Source: Fibrobacter sp.
Lineage (GTDB): Bacteria > Fibrobacterota > Fibrobacteria > Fibrobacterales > Fibrobacteraceae
Assembly: GCA_017550445.1 (NCBI GenBank)
Contig: JAFZOV010000041.1
Coordinates: forward strand, 1 to 21,454
DNA: 21,454 nt
Reading direction: 5' to 3'
Every line of letters starts with the position of its first letter. Within the stretch, counting starts at the first letter, position 1. Shown here in pieces: positions 7,412 to 15,394 of the stretch. The notes under the pieces are model-generated. The model saw only the letters and a list, made by a program, of their open reading frames with translations, was not told the DNA's origin and ran no database searches. Position numbers and translations under genes: made by a program.

Positions 7412-7451
7412 GTACAGGCCAACTTGAGAAAAAGCGCCCATTGGTCCGTAC
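7412..7451. repeat. Second copy of the GTACAGGCC inverted repeat
   Basis: GTACAGGCCAA (7412-7422) repeats the left arm of the preceding element exactly. TTGGTCCGTAC (7441-7451) is an imperfect inverted partner. Arm-to-arm span, 40 bases, equals that of the first copy. The two elements fill much of the 153-base gap between convergent priA and the dipeptidase gene; nothing else is seen there. Confidence 0.5.
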
Positions 7452-7479
7452 AAAACTTCAAAACAGGATTACAAACAAA

Positions 7480-8229
7480 CTACAGCGGGAACTTAGGGTA
7501 GTTTTCGCGGACGTATTTACTCGGGTAGGCATTAAAATGCCACCACTCGCTGCCGAGCGGCACCCAGCCCGACGCCTTCATAATCTTGCGGAGCTTGTTA
7601 CGGTTATCTACCTGCTGCTGCGTGAGCCGTCCGCTCTTCAAAGCATCTACTTCGCCGACTTCGCCCGCGCAGCGCTCAAACGAATCAAAGTCCGTGCCCA
7701 TGTCAAGCAAGTTGCCATCGGCATCGGTAATGCTCAAATCCAGCGCCAGCCCAAAGTTATGGAGCCCGCCCGTGGCCGGCGACGACACGTAAGCCGAATA
7801 GGGCGTCCCCCGCACCGTTCTCCGCAAAGCCTCCTGCGCATACAACGGCCGCGAAGCATCAAAGATTACAAGCGTAGCCCCCGGCATTTCACGTTCCATA
7901 ATCTTCACGGCCTTGCGGAGCTTTGCCGCCGCATCCTTATGCACAAAGGCGCGCTGCACGCCGCAATACAAGTCATGGCCAGTCACATTATCGAAAGATG
8001 CATAGCGCAAGTCCATGCGCACACCTTTCAGGCGAGTAATTTCAACGAGCGTAGAATCATTCGTGGCAAAGTCAATCCACTTCTTTACCGAAGAACAGTA
8101 ACGCAGCGGCTTTTCGGGTTTCGGCGGCACAAACAGCGAATCCGTCTCATGTGCGAATACGGATACACAAAAAAACGCCCCCCAAAAAAGCGCCAACGTT
8201 TTTTTCGCGAATTTCTTCATAGGAAACAT
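7480..8229 (-). CDS. D-alanyl-D-alanine dipeptidase, VanX/DdpX family (exported)
   Basis: Members of this zinc peptidase family (M15D) cleave D-Ala-D-Ala dipeptides. A signal peptide ends near residue 26 (hydrophobic stretch, then V-F-A followed by H-E). Family motifs are intact: D-L-R-Y-A at 73-77, substrate-contact Arg in D-A-S-R-P at 124-128, zinc ligands H157 and D164 in H-N-F-G-L-A-L-D, and catalytic E228 with zinc ligand H231 in S-E-W-W-H. There are no vanH/vanA-type genes nearby, so a role in peptidoglycan turnover is likelier than glycopeptide resistance. The start is 8229 or 8220 (M-K-K-F); neither has a clear ribosome binding site. It is last in a minus-strand envelope block, 46 bases after the TonB-receptor-like gene. 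Confidence 0.88.
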   Translation of the reverse strand: MFPMKKFAKKTLALFWGAFFCVSVFAHETDSLFVPPKPEKPLRYCSSVKKWIDFATNDSTLVEITRLKGVRMDLRYASFDNVTGHDLYCGVQRAFVHKDAAAKLRKAVKIMEREMPGATLVIFDASRPLYAQEALRRTVRGTPYSAYVSSPATGGLHNFGLALDLSITDADGNLLDMGTDFDSFERCAGEVGEVDALKSGRLTQQQVDNRNKLRKIMKASGWVPLGSEWWHFNAYPSKYVRENYPKFPL

Positions 8230-8247
8230 TCAATAAAAGCGTCTCAC

Positions 8248-8270
8248 GAATTGTGCGCAAGCACTAATTC
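8248..8270 (-). terminator. Hairpin between the receptor-like gene and the dipeptidase gene
   Basis: GAATT-GTGC, tetraloop GCAA, GCAC-(T)-AATTC pairs nine bases with one bulge, six bases beyond the receptor stop codon. No U-tract follows on the minus strand, so it may be an attenuating or mRNA-processing hairpin rather than a true terminator. Confidence 0.35.
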
Positions 8271-8275
8271 TACAC

Positions 8276-10630
8276 TTAGAAAGTGATTTCTACGCCAAAC
8301 TGCGGATAAAGACCCATGCCCTTCGCCATGAAGGGAACCAGATCGTAGCCGTCAGTAGACTCCTTGTTCTTGTCCCGAGTCACCCAGGAACGTTCACGGG
8401 CGTTTTCACCACCCAAGAATTTAAGGGCATCTACATCGAGGTTAGCAAAGATATTGTCCAATTCCACAAAGAAGCGAGCCTTCCACGAGAACGGTTTCAC
8501 GCCTACAAGATCAAGGTTCACACGTGCATCGGTACGGAACATATCCGTAAACTGGTTCAAGTCCTTCAGGCGGCGAGTCCCGTTAGAATGATCCTTGATA
8601 TCAGACGGCGTAATCTCGTAGTAATACAACGGACGGTGTAACGCGGCATGGTGCGTAATGATTACCGAGATAATCGAGTCCTTACGCGGGTAATAACGGA
8701 AGTGAGACAAAATGTCCAAACGGGAATTGGCTTCCCACGGGAGCGACTTTCCGTCCTTCAGTTCGTATTCACCATAAACGGAACTGATATTCGACGCCAT
8801 AGAGAAATGGTGCGACGTCTTAAGTTCCACCGTACCAGAAACACCGGCTACCCAGGCATAATCAACCGGAGTCACGTCCTTATATTGAGCATAGGCCTTA
8901 GGCATCGGCAAAAGCGGATCCGGGTAGTAGCGGCCAAAGCCAGAACCCTGCGCCACCAAATACTTGGAATTGTAACCTAGTCCAAGCTTACCGGACACGC
9001 CCGACTCCAAACGGCCCGTCAGTTCGCCATCATCGTAATACGGCTTCCAGTCACTGCGATAGGCTGCATTGGCCAAAAGTCTCCAGAAAGCGGTATCTAT
9101 TTTGGAAAGATTCTGGTCGAAATCAAGAGATGCAGTCGGAGCAGCCTTGCCCTCGTTCACATCGGCTATGGCACCCAAAGAAAGAATCCTTTGAGAATAA
9201 TCGCTCTGCCAGTTCATGCGGCTTACGCCAGACCAAACACCGGCATTGAACTCATCCTTTTCCGTACCGCCAAAATCCTGGTACTTGCGTTCTACAATAT
9301 GGTGTTCATAAAGCAGCGCATTGCTCAGCTTGGCACCCAAAATTTGACCTTTCTGCTTCTTTTCAAGTCCTCCGGTCAAAGTCGTATGCGTCTGTTCGTA
9401 GCCGTCAATGAAGGTCGCCGCATCCTTGGAGTTCGCCTTGCTACGGAAACCGGTGGTATCGCGGAGCGTATCTCCAAGGACCTCGCGCACAATACCGGCG
9501 TGAGCCGAAAGTCCATTGCGGGCATTGTATTCGGCGCCCACCACCAAATACTGTTGCTTACCCTCGATAATGTCGATCGAATTCACCTCGTCAACAGCCT
9601 TCGAAGTATCCTGATGAATGCTGTATTCATCGGAGCTGTACAAGGTACGAAGCGCCCAGGTATTTCCGCTGGAGTCCGAGCCATTGAACTGTGCATAGAC
9701 ATCGTAAGCTTCCAAGTCAAATTCGTCAGCAGACTTCACCTTGCAGTTATCAACACATTCGCCGCCACGCTTCCTGAATTCCGTAAAGAACTTTTCGCCC
9801 AAGTTTTTGAGCATTTCCGGATCGAGCCTGCGGAATGCAAAGCGGAAACTATCCCAGAACATCCAGGGAGCATCCAGCGTCACTTCTTGCAGCGTAATAC
9901 CGGCCGTTCCACGAAGACCCCAGTCACCCTTAGTCTGTTCGGGAATGTACTGTACCGAAGTCGCAAGTCCCTGACCGATCGGACCTTCGCCGTAATGGTC
10001 ATGAATTTCTATTCCACTCAATATATGCGGGTTAATTACAGAAAGGTTTCCGGGGAAGCCCACATCCAAGTGGCGCATATTCGGCACGCGAAGCTGTCCC
10101 AAGTGGTAGGCCACGTCGCCCGCACGGGAACCTTCGTAATAAAGAGCACTGCTAAAATCTTTCTGACCAGAAATACCCGGCATCTGGCTCAAATGTTCTG
10201 TCACGTCAAAGCGCATACCGGCGGCATCTTCCAGCTTATCCAGGTTCACCTTACGTTCAAAACTCCACTGAACCTTGTCGCCGCCACCGCCAATCACGGT
10301 GCTGGTGCCCAGATTTCGCACATCAGATGTAGTCTGCATGGTAATGACCATGTCATATAGATCCGCAAAATCTTGCAGTTCAATCTGTACGCTGTCAAAA
10401 CCGTCTTTCTTGAATAATAGAATCGCGTTCCTGGAATCAACAGTCAGTTCAAAACGACCATCGGAACCCGTCTCGCCCAACTTTTTTCCCGACACATAGG
10501 TAATGGTAGCATCTTTAATCGGCAAATCGGTTTCAGATTCCAGAACCACACCCACAATCAAGGTCGGGGTCGCGGCAAACAGGAATGTCGCAAAAAACAG
10601 GACAAAAATGATTAGGGAACGAAATCTCAT
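8276..10630 (-). CDS. TonB-dependent-receptor-like outer-membrane protein
   Basis: The 784-residue product has a signal peptide (about 1-19, ending L-F-A before A-T-P-T). Residues of about 22-105 form a carboxypeptidase-regulatory-like beta-sandwich (G-V-V-L-E-S-E-T-D-L-P-I-K-D-A, then G-S-D-G-R-F), as is common at the N-terminus of such receptors. A plug-like region follows, including a short glycine run. The rest has alternating aromatic and polar strands of a large beta-barrel and ends in a terminal Phe (Q-F-G-V-E-I-T-F), the usual BAM recognition ending. No SusD-like lipoprotein is adjacent and no TonB box is obvious, so the substrate is unknown. The ATG at 10630 is preferred to a TTG three codons upstream. 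It follows the FISUC lipoprotein gene by 46 bases. Confidence 0.8.
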   Translation of the reverse strand: MRFRSLIIFVLFFATFLFAATPTLIVGVVLESETDLPIKDATITYVSGKKLGETGSDGRFELTVDSRNAILLFKKDGFDSVQIELQDFADLYDMVITMQTTSDVRNLGTSTVIGGGGDKVQWSFERKVNLDKLEDAAGMRFDVTEHLSQMPGISGQKDFSSALYYEGSRAGDVAYHLGQLRVPNMRHLDVGFPGNLSVINPHILSGIEIHDHYGEGPIGQGLATSVQYIPEQTKGDWGLRGTAGITLQEVTLDAPWMFWDSFRFAFRRLDPEMLKNLGEKFFTEFRKRGGECVDNCKVKSADEFDLEAYDVYAQFNGSDSSGNTWALRTLYSSDEYSIHQDTSKAVDEVNSIDIIEGKQQYLVVGAEYNARNGLSAHAGIVREVLGDTLRDTTGFRSKANSKDAATFIDGYEQTHTTLTGGLEKKQKGQILGAKLSNALLYEHHIVERKYQDFGGTEKDEFNAGVWSGVSRMNWQSDYSQRILSLGAIADVNEGKAAPTASLDFDQNLSKIDTAFWRLLANAAYRSDWKPYYDDGELTGRLESGVSGKLGLGYNSKYLVAQGSGFGRYYPDPLLPMPKAYAQYKDVTPVDYAWVAGVSGTVELKTSHHFSMASNISSVYGEYELKDGKSLPWEANSRLDILSHFRYYPRKDSIISVIITHHAALHRPLYYYEITPSDIKDHSNGTRRLKDLNQFTDMFRTDARVNLDLVGVKPFSWKARFFVELDNIFANLDVDALKFLGGENARERSWVTRDKNKESTDGYDLVPFMAKGMGLYPQFGVEITF

Positions 10631-10676
10631 AATTAACAAAGTAGCAAAAAACTATTCACAAAGTTCAATATTTCTG

Positions 10677-12974
10677 CTAGAAAGCAACCCCGTCCCATGC
10701 CTTAGCAGCTTCTAATGTACTGAATCCAGCCACCCTGACATTTGACACCTGGCAGGTATTTGTTCCATAGGGCTGTTCCCTCGCCAACTCTATGTTATCC
10801 ATTACTATAGGATCCTTCGACAAAGTCCCATATCCAAGATAAGTATCTTCTACATACAAATAAAAAACCAATTCTTCTCTATCAAAAACAATCTTGAAAT
10901 GTCCTAGTCCCGACGTCCATCCGCTCCAGTAATAATGTACTGTTTTATCATCTAAATTGTCTGTACTCATATCAACTACAGGGGTAAACGAAGTTACATA
11001 TCCATTTTCTTGGACTACGGGAGCTTTATTTGATGCATACATATGCTGTCTCATACGGTATATTTCATCCTTTCCAGTCCTTATATTTAAATCTCTTGCA
11101 TAACCGCCTGACATGTTCGGTTCAAAATATATCGCGATATAATCTAAGCTAGAAGTATCAGGCATTCCTACAAGATTCACCGTAACTGGAGATCCAGAGG
11201 TATTCGCTGAATACACCTTATCTCCCAAATCAACAAACAGCCTACCCTTCGCAGCATTGCTTACCGAGCTACTCGACTTCGGCGCTACTGCAGAGGAACT
11301 GCTTGACTTCGTGGTTGTCTGCGCAGTCCCCTTTAAGCAGCGAACCGACATTCCATAAGTATATGCATAAGAATCGATATTGTCATACAATATGCTATTA
11401 TCACTTAAGAGGCAACGGTACTCATTTTTATCAGCGGTCCAGTATAGCCCATGCGTTGAAGATCCGCAGTACAAGACACTTCCGAAATAATGACTAGGCA
11501 AGCCCGAAAAACCAACCAAATCCTTACCTGCCGGAACAGAAGATATACCATCCCATACATCAAGGGCCTTCAAACTTGTCCCGACAGCATCAGTACCATT
11601 GATTTCATCCACATATGCATTCAACACTTCCCATTCCGCTTCGCTCGGCAAATGCCATCCAGTCGGGCAAACCTCTGTAGCTTCACTCTGCAAATAAAGG
11701 CGTCCATATTTTTTGCAATTAGCCGCACTTCCCTCATAGCATTCACTCTTAATACTTTCATAATTCAAGTTCTGAGCAAACCAGGTCTGCGTTCCAATCT
11801 CAATGGTTCTATAAACCTGGTTATCGCGCGTATCCAAATATTCACCATACAAACCCGCTGCAAGCATGTCTTGATTCAGGTATTCCGTAGTCACGCAATT
11901 ATACAGAGAGCAATCAAGCTTCGACTTAACAATGCTACTCGAAGACCGAATAACACTAGTAGACGAAGACGCTACACTGCTTGACGATTTTGTAACGCTA
12001 CTTGATGAGTTCGCAACACTTGCTGAAGACGGGACTACGCTACTAGAAGATTTAACAGCACTGTCCGAAGACTTTTCTGTATTTTCCTCAGAAGGCTTCT
12101 CGACCTCAGAAGATTCTTCCGAGCTGCTTGAAATTTCTTTTTTCGACACATCGTTCACCTTTTTCATCGAAGACGAATCAAAATAGGCTTCTTGACGTGC
12201 ACCTTCAATGCAACGCACCGAAACCCTTGGATTATTTAAATAATTAATGTTCCCATCTCTAACAAAGTCGTCATTTTCAAAAGAAATTGCATATCCCACA
12301 AGCATCATCGCAAAGGATTCCCGAACCGTATCGGCAACACCCCAGAAATAAGCGTTATCAAAAGAGCTGCACTCCGAATCACGGCATATGCCAGCCGGCA
12401 ACGCCTTAAATCCATACGGGTCATTTCCAGAAGCGACCGCAAAACGAATATCATCCTTAGAAAGTTCCACCATCGAATCTGCAGCAAACCACCCATCAAC
12501 AGATTTCAGAGCCTTGCCCACTTCCCCTTTATGGCCCTGTTTTGCAACATAGTCCTTTAGAATTTTCCATTCGCTCTTGAAAGGTACATGCCAACCTTCA
12601 GGGCACAAAGCCCTAAGACTATCATATATTTCTTGATCGCCATTTGCCTTATCACTCTTATGAACTTTTATAATACTATTGGCATTGTACAGGCGACCAT
12701 ACATTTTACAAAGCGATTTATCATCTGAAGGACATTTGCCCTTGCCATCATTATAATTAAGATTCCGCGCAAGCCACTTTTGCGTTCCAATTTGAACAAC
12801 TTCGTAAACCTGATTGTCTCGAGTGTCAATTATCGTTTCCTTCGCACTGGAATCCAATACTTCTATCGGCTCTGAGACCAGAGCTTCGTACTTGTCTTCG
12901 TATTCTGCCTGGTAATCGGTGCAAGCCACCAGGCTAAACAAAAAACTAAGAGAGGCAATCAGGAACTTTTTCAT
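10677..12974 (-). CDS. Lipoprotein with two Fibrobacter major paralogous (FISUC) domains
   Basis: The 765-residue product is a predicted lipoprotein: signal peptide ending S-L-V-A-C with lipidated Cys18. Domain 1 (50-258) and domain 2 (381-549) each show D-T-R-D-N-Q-V-Y, I-G-T-Q-x-W-x-A-x-N-L-N-Y, K-x-Y-G-R-L-Y, C-P-x-G-W-H-x-P-x-x-x-E-W and V-R-C, hallmarks of TIGR02145. A Ser-rich linker (about 280-350) separates them; a second (553-575) leads to a beta-rich C-terminal region (577-765) that I do not recognise. The function of this family is not established; abundance, export and Ser linkers suggest surface adhesion or binding. The start at 12974 has AGGAG five bases upstream, overlapping the upstream gene's TAG stop, and an open frame twelve codons further upstream lacks a signal peptide start. 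Confidence 0.88.
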   Translation of the reverse strand: MKKFLIASLSFLFSLVACTDYQAEYEDKYEALVSEPIEVLDSSAKETIIDTRDNQVYEVVQIGTQKWLARNLNYNDGKGKCPSDDKSLCKMYGRLYNANSIIKVHKSDKANGDQEIYDSLRALCPEGWHVPFKSEWKILKDYVAKQGHKGEVGKALKSVDGWFAADSMVELSKDDIRFAVASGNDPYGFKALPAGICRDSECSSFDNAYFWGVADTVRESFAMMLVGYAISFENDDFVRDGNINYLNNPRVSVRCIEGARQEAYFDSSSMKKVNDVSKKEISSSSEESSEVEKPSEENTEKSSDSAVKSSSSVVPSSASVANSSSSVTKSSSSVASSSTSVIRSSSSIVKSKLDCSLYNCVTTEYLNQDMLAAGLYGEYLDTRDNQVYRTIEIGTQTWFAQNLNYESIKSECYEGSAANCKKYGRLYLQSEATEVCPTGWHLPSEAEWEVLNAYVDEINGTDAVGTSLKALDVWDGISSVPAGKDLVGFSGLPSHYFGSVLYCGSSTHGLYWTADKNEYRCLLSDNSILYDNIDSYAYTYGMSVRCLKGTAQTTTKSSSSSAVAPKSSSSVSNAAKGRLFVDLGDKVYSANTSGSPVTVNLVGMPDTSSLDYIAIYFEPNMSGGYARDLNIRTGKDEIYRMRQHMYASNKAPVVQENGYVTSFTPVVDMSTDNLDDKTVHYYWSGWTSGLGHFKIVFDREELVFYLYVEDTYLGYGTLSKDPIVMDNIELAREQPYGTNTCQVSNVRVAGFSTLEAAKAWDGVAF

Positions 12975-12982
12975 ATAAACTC

Positions 12983-13825
12983 CTAAAATACGATGGAAAT
13001 ACCCACACAAACAAGACCCGCAGCAGCAAGCCCCATAGAAATATTTCTGTAGGTCTGGTACTTACCCGCATCATCGTGGTTCTTTTCGTATTCAGCTTTA
13101 TTCGCCGGTTCCTTTTTGGTAACGTCTTTCGCCTTGGAATCAAAGACATAGGTCATGACGCCACCTGCAACAGAAACTGCGGCTCCAATAGAGATCGGGA
13201 CCCAATGAATCTTTGTTCCGCCAGAAGATTCCTTATTTTGTTCAGACTTCTTTTCTGCGGCACTTTGTGCAGCGGCTTTTGCCTGAGCGTCTTTCTTTTC
13301 TGCCTCGGCAGCCCTGCGCTTGTTTTCTTCTTCTTTTGCCTTACGTTCCGCTTCTTGCTTGGCTTTGCGATCTGCTTCCAGTTTGGCCTTACGCTCTGCC
13401 TCTTCTTTTGCCTTGCGTTCAGCCTCCAGCTTGGCCTTGCGTTCAGCTTCTAGTTTTGCCTTACGTTCAGCCTCTTCTTTAGCCTTGCGTTCGGCCTCCA
13501 GCTTCGCCTTACGCTCCGCCTCTTCTTTAGCCTTGCGTTCGGCCTCCAGCTTCGCCTTGCGATCAGCCTCTTCTTTAGCTTTGCGTTCCGCCTCCAGCTT
13601 GGCTTTGCGTTCAGCTTCTTCTTTTACCTTACGTTCAGCAGCTGCCTTGCGCTCCGCAGCAGCATTTTCCTTTACCTTCTGCTTCTTTTCTTGAATAGAA
13701 GGCCCATTATACTCTACCGGAGTATCCCAACCGTCCGACGACGCATCAGCATCATCCCAAATGTCCGCAAAGGCGGCATTGCTTGCCATAAGGCAAAATA
13801 CAAAGGCAAAAAGGATCTTCTTCAT
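12983..13825 (-). CDS. TolA-like exported protein with 13 eight-residue helical repeats and two membrane segments
   Basis: The 280-residue protein has a cleavable-looking signal peptide (1-20, ending A-F-A). A short acidic segment (21-40) follows. Residues 57-168 are a charged helical stalk built of an eight-residue unit, A-E-R-K-A-K-L/E-E, seen 13 times (RKVK or RKAK every eight residues from 65 to 161). Two hydrophobic segments lie at about 209-226 and 262-280, separated by a polar loop. The composition resembles the TolA stalk, but no TolA C-terminal domain is present, so orthology is not claimed. AGGAG precedes the start at 13825. The stop codon overlaps the ribosome binding site of the FISUC lipoprotein gene, implying an operon and probable translational coupling. 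Confidence 0.75.
   Translation of the reverse strand: MKKILFAFVFCLMASNAAFADIWDDADASSDGWDTPVEYNGPSIQEKKQKVKENAAAERKAAAERKVKEEAERKAKLEAERKAKEEADRKAKLEAERKAKEEAERKAKLEAERKAKEEAERKAKLEAERKAKLEAERKAKEEAERKAKLEADRKAKQEAERKAKEEENKRRAAEAEKKDAQAKAAAQSAAEKKSEQNKESSGGTKIHWVPISIGAAVSVAGGVMTYVFDSKAKDVTKKEPANKAEYEKNHDDAGKYQTYRNISMGLAAAGLVCVGISIVF
13322..13633. repeat. Coding tandem repeat, 24-bp period, 13 units
   Basis: The DNA encoding residues 65-168 of the TolA-like protein repeats with a 24-bp period, often as alternating 48-bp pairs (K-L-E and K-E-E versions). Synonymous differences between units show that they have drifted since duplication. Copy number could vary between strains by slippage or recombination. 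Confidence 0.85.
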
Positions 13826-13833
13826 ATTCTCCT

Positions 13834-13896
13834 AAAAAAATTCCCCATCCAAAAGAGCCAGTCGTCTTCGCGCAAACCTCTTCTGAATAGGGGAAT
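13834..13896 (-). promoter_or_regulatory. Leader hairpin with U-tract directly before the TolA-like gene's ribosome binding site
   Basis: On the minus strand AUUCCCC (13896-13890) pairs with GGGGAAU (13846-13840), with an inner AAGAG/CUCUU stem (about 13883-13852). A run of U (13840-13834) follows, and then UAGGAG and the start codon. It may be the terminator of the upstream lipoprotein gene, or an attenuator in the leader of the TolA-like/FISUC operon. A weak TTGTTT...TAAGAT pair lies just upstream of it. Confidence 0.45.
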
Positions 13897-13926
13897 CTTA
13901 TTTCATTGCTGATTTAAACAACGATA

Positions 13927-14457
13927 TTAATAGTTTACGTAACCTTCGGTCTGAGCCGGGGCAGGTTCCTGCGGAGCAGCTTCAGGAGCCGGCTTCATAA
14001 TGATTCCATCGGGAACCAGCGCAGGACCTTTTTCGCTGTTCGGAGCCGTGACAGGTCCTTCAGCGTAAACAGCAACCCACTTTGAGGTTTCTTCAGGAGA
14101 AATAGCCACGTAATCAATAGCAAGGCCAGAATACTTACAGTACTGCTTTTCGACCATGCCGTTCTTTTCCTGGTGGAATTCCATACGGACACGGTAGATA
14201 TCCTTGGCTTCGGGCTTCTTGGAGCTTACGAACTTGACAAAGTCGACTTCAGAGCAAGGACCGTCCTGCTTGAAGAACACAGGGCCAAGAACCACGGCCT
14301 TGAGTCCACCGTAGGCGCGGATCTGGGTCGTTTCCTTGTGGCTGATATCGTTCATTTTCTCTACGTTAGTAGAAGAAAACGCTGCACATCCGCAGAATGC
14401 AGACATTGCAACGGCCGAAACCAGAAGAAGGGTTTTAGAGCGAATTGATTTTTTCAT
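13927..14457 (-). CDS. Small predicted lipoprotein, unknown function
   Basis: I do not recognise this 176-residue protein. It has a lipoprotein-type signal (basic M-K-K-S-I-R-S-K, a hydrophobic stretch, then A-F-C-G-C with likely lipidated Cys24). A mixed alpha/beta region follows (about 45-135) with two further cysteines (C68, C107). The tail is rich in Pro, Ala and Glu (155-170) and ends Y-V-N-Y. The start at 14457 is preferred because AGGA is eight bases upstream; an ATG three codons earlier has that sequence too close. It is divergent from the amidase gene and is first in the minus-strand envelope block, with a hairpin separating it from the TolA-like gene. Confidence 0.7.
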   Translation of the reverse strand: MKKSIRSKTLLLVSAVAMSAFCGCAAFSSTNVEKMNDISHKETTQIRAYGGLKAVVLGPVFFKQDGPCSEVDFVKFVSSKKPEAKDIYRVRMEFHQEKNGMVEKQYCKYSGLAIDYVAISPEETSKWVAVYAEGPVTAPNSEKGPALVPDGIIMKPAPEAAPQEPAPAQTEGYVNY

Positions 14458-14549
14458 GGAGTCCATCCTTATGTTTTGGTAATTTTTGTTAACATGAAAG
14501 TTAAGAAAAATAAACATTCGTGTCACCCCCAAAAATGTATTTTTTTCCC

Positions 14550-15335
14550 ATGCTCGACCTGTATCTTGTGCAAATGGACGTTTTTCCAAACAACAAGGCT
14601 AAAAATTTTGCCAAAGTTTTCGATTTAACCGCCCAAATTCATAAATGTCAGGACGATTCCGTTCCCGGAATGATCATTTTACCGGAAATGTTCGCCACGG
14701 GCTATTTGCCCTTACACCCCGAAAATGCCGCCGAAGATTTCACAACCAAGGACTCCGGTGAAACCGCAAGTTTTTTGTACGAACTAGCAAACAAAACCGG
14801 TTGCGCAGTCATGGGCGCAGGCATTGCAAAGAGTGGTGAATCAGGCAATCAACTCCTGAACCACAGCAGTGTTTACTTGCCCGCACATCCGCAAGAGTTT
14901 GCCCACTACGACAAACGACACCCCTTCTTTATGGAACACGGAAAATTCAGCGCCGGCGAAAAAGTTAATTTGTTTAAAATATCAAATTGGAATGTCGCCG
15001 CGACCATCTGTTTTGATTTACGATTCCCCGAACTTTACCGCGACGCCGTGAAAGCAGGAGCAAGACTGATTACGGTTCAAGCAGCCTGGCCCGCCGCGCG
15101 AATTGCACACTGGAAAACACTGTTGCAAGCCCGCGCCATCGAAGATCAGGTATATATTGCCGCAGTCAACTGCACCGGCAACGCTTTAAATGGCGGTAAC
15201 TCTATGATAGTCAACCCTAAAGGTGATATCATGGCGTCTACAGACCAAAAAGAAGGAGTTATTTACGCCCGAATTGAGTCTGCACCCCAAGAAGAATATC
15301 GTGAAAAATTTCCTGTCTTAAAGGAAATAATCTAA
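14550..15335 (+). CDS. Nitrilase-superfamily carbon-nitrogen hydrolase, Nit2/omega-amidase-like
   Basis: Enzymes of this branch hydrolyse small amides; Nit2/YafV members act on alpha-ketoglutaramate and related omega-amides to clear a transamination by-product. The 261-residue product has the full Glu-Lys-Cys triad: E46 in L-P-E-M-F, K122 in Y-D-K-R-H-P-F-F, and C154 in T-I-C-F-D-L-R-F-P-E-L, with Q-A-A-W-P at 177-181 and a late S-M-I-V-N-P-K-G-D strand. C-F-D-L-R-F-P is typical of the Nit2 group, but the substrate is inferred. Candidate starts are ATG 14550, ATG 14535 and GTG 14520; none has a ribosome binding site, and 14550 is placed next to the first conserved strand. It is divergent from the lipoprotein gene. 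Confidence 0.85.
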   Translation: MLDLYLVQMDVFPNNKAKNFAKVFDLTAQIHKCQDDSVPGMIILPEMFATGYLPLHPENAAEDFTTKDSGETASFLYELANKTGCAVMGAGIAKSGESGNQLLNHSSVYLPAHPQEFAHYDKRHPFFMEHGKFSAGEKVNLFKISNWNVAATICFDLRFPELYRDAVKAGARLITVQAAWPAARIAHWKTLLQARAIEDQVYIAAVNCTGNALNGGNSMIVNPKGDIMASTDQKEGVIYARIESAPQEEYREKFPVLKEII

Positions 15336-15394
15336 CTCACGGTCTATCAACAATTTAAGCTCAACATACCCAAATTAGTCAAAAAAAGACTTCA

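Noticed and set aside
7480..8229. Vancomycin-resistance (vanHAX) locus
   Set aside because: Only the VanX-type dipeptidase is present, with a signal peptide and no ligase, dehydrogenase or two-component system nearby.
7354..8286. Open frame of 310 codons on the plus strand
   Set aside because: Antisense to the dipeptidase gene, with arginine-rich, domain-free product.
9191..10360. Open frame of 389 codons on the plus strand
   Set aside because: Antisense to the receptor-like gene, without start signals or domains.
11920..12140. Repeat array around the Ser-rich stretch
   Set aside because: Serine codon runs in the FISUC protein linker; low-complexity coding sequence, not an independent DNA element.
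13322..13633. CRISPR-like array
   Set aside because: The repeats are contiguous without spacers, in frame, and encode a helical stalk.
13320..13694. Plus-strand frame encoding a repetitive A-L-R-S-A-S-S protein
   Set aside because: It is the mirror of the 24-bp coding repeat of the TolA-like gene and has no independent support.
14489..14504. TTAAC-ATGAAA-GTTAA as a divergent operator
   Set aside because: Only 5-bp AT-rich arms; too weak to support a call.
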